NCBI GenBank assembly: GCA_045614825.1
Contig: JAZLDO010000171.1
Span: forward strand, 1 to 5,224
Length of the DNA stretch: 5,224 nucleotides
From: Aphodosoma sp045614825
Lineage (GTDB): Bacteria; Bacteroidota; Bacteroidia; Bacteroidales; Paludibacteraceae
Direction of reading: 5' to 3'
Below are positions 4,451 through 5,224 of the stretch, piece by piece; within the stretch, counting starts at the first letter, position 1; the number at the start of each line of letters is the position of its first letter. The notes below the pieces were generated by a model that made no database searches, was not told the origin of the DNA, and saw only the letters and a list, made by a program, of their open reading frames with translations. The translations under genes and the position numbers were made by a program.

Positions 4451-5224
4451 TTATTTACGTACATTTGCAAATTCAACATCTGTTTTAGCACGTTCTGCAA
4501 GTTTTTCACATTTAGAAGCTTCTGCTATATTTGCTTCATATTCAGCAGCATTATTAGTGCGAGCAGCAACGATAGCTTTCAAATAAGCAGTAACAGCATT
4601 TGGATTAGCAACATTTTCTAATGCTTTACGAGCAGCACCATTATTTTTATTAAGAATGTTTGCAAGAGCAGCATTGTTAGTTGCAGCAGAACCAAACAAA
4701 TCAGCAGCTTTTTTGTAGTTACCTTTCAAAATAGCAATTGCACCATTAGCATAATCAAGATCTTTACCTACACCACCTGCTTTACCAAAGAATTCTTCAG
4801 CTTTAGCAATATCTTTTTTGCAAAGAGCAATAAGACCATTGTTGTAGTTTACATTTGGACAGTTAGGAGCCAATTCCAATGCTTTAGCAAAGCAACGAGC
4901 AGCATCTGCACATTTACCTTGAGCATAAAGAGCCATACCAAGATTATTGAATGTACGATAATCATTAGCATAGATTTCAGTTGCTTTAGTATAAATTTCA
5001 GCTTTAGCAGCATTATCAGCTACCAATGTAGCAGCATAAAGAAGTTCTTCTACATTAAGTTGAGCAGGATTTTCTTTAGCAAGAGCAGAAATTTCTTCAT
5101 CTGATTTACCAATAACATTAACTGTTAAAGTCATTTTAGAACGACGGAGTTCAGGAAGAATTTCTTCAGCAATTGCTTTATAAGCTACAGCAATATTTTT
5201 GATTTCTTGTTCACGTTGTTGTGG
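4451..5224 (-). CDS. TPR-containing envelope protein, C-terminal 257 residues (cut by window edge)
   Basis: The frame is open from the right edge to the stop at 4451-4453, so the gene begins outside the window. The first in-frame ATG (5134) is internal, because 30 further codons upstream read PQQREQEIKNIAVAYKAIAE and on without interruption and look like the same protein. Counting visible residues, helix-turn-helix TPR units lie at about 90-123 (containing NNLGMALYAQGKCADAARCF), 124-150 (containing NNGLIALCKKDIAKAEEFFG) and 157-183 (containing GAIAILKGNYKKAADLFG), followed by an Ala-rich helical tail. From memory of the family, this is the C-terminal part of a Bacteroidales outer-membrane lipoprotein that carries an OmpA-like peptidoglycan-binding domain before the TPRs; that domain and the signal peptide would be off-window. 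Its molecular role is not established to my knowledge, and TPRs usually hold partner proteins. Every alanine codon I checked is GCT or GCA, a bias that suggests strong expression. Five cysteines (visible residues 105, 111, 122, 135, 239) are unusual for an envelope TPR protein. Confidence 0.85.
   Translation of the reverse strand, partial: PQQREQEIKNIAVAYKAIAEEILPELRRSKMTLTVNVIGKSDEEISALAKENPAQLNVEELLYAATLVADNAAKAEIYTKATEIYANDYRTFNNLGMALYAQGKCADAARCFAKALELAPNCPNVNYNNGLIALCKKDIAKAEEFFGKAGGVGKDLDYANGAIAILKGNYKKAADLFGSAATNNAALANILNKNNGAARKALENVANPNAVTAYLKAIVAARTNNAAEYEANIAEASKCEKLAERAKTDVEFANVRK

Noticed and set aside
4919..5104. A 61-codon plus-strand frame opposite the TPR gene
   Set aside because: Its low-complexity Ser/Ile/Phe composition mirrors the Ala/Lys/Glu codons of the TPR gene on the other strand.
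5132..5134. ATG that could be taken as the start of the TPR gene
   Set aside because: The same frame continues without a stop for 30 codons to the window edge, with family-like sequence (EEILPELRRSK), so the true start is outside.

Overview
This window looks like a chromosomal segment of a member of the Bacteroidales (phylum Bacteroidota). The evidence is the type of MetG, RecG and TPR proteins encoded, the TAnnTTTG-type -7 promoter boxes in front of several genes, and start codons preceded by A/T-rich leaders rather than clear Shine-Dalgarno sites. No tRNA, rRNA, CRISPR array, transposase, integrase or phage gene is visible.

The layout alternates strictly in strand. From the left: the first 62 codons of methionyl-tRNA synthetase (metG, minus, 1-187, running off the left edge); a 173-bp divergent intergenic region with two back-to-back TAACTTTG boxes; an unrecognised 200-aa predicted lipoprotein (plus, 361-963); a bidirectional terminator hairpin (975-1017); a 116-bp repeat element made of two near-identical hairpins around a central palindrome (1028-1143), followed by 37 bp (1144-1180) in which I see nothing; complete recG (minus, 1181-3277); a 97-bp divergent region with a promoter for recG, a promoter candidate for the next gene and a 7-bp tandem repeat; a membrane-anchored family-2 glycosyltransferase (plus, 3375-4379); a second bidirectional terminator (4399-4436); and the 3' part of a TPR protein gene (minus, 4451-5224, running off the right edge).

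Because every neighbour is divergent or convergent, each gene is probably transcribed on its own, and no multi-gene operon lies within the window. metG (translation) and recG (replication-fork rescue) are housekeeping genes. The lipoprotein, glycosyltransferase and TPR protein are envelope-type genes. I see no shared pathway linking the five.

The most unusual signals are repeats. A heptamer tandem array carries the glycosyltransferase start codon inside it, and a second, pyrimidine-rich heptamer array encodes part of the same protein's membrane region. There is also the double-hairpin element next to recG, and a marked drop in G+C inside recG, from about 50-58% in sampled stretches of the 3' part to about 28-37% in the 5' part. 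No clear new multi-gene system is visible.
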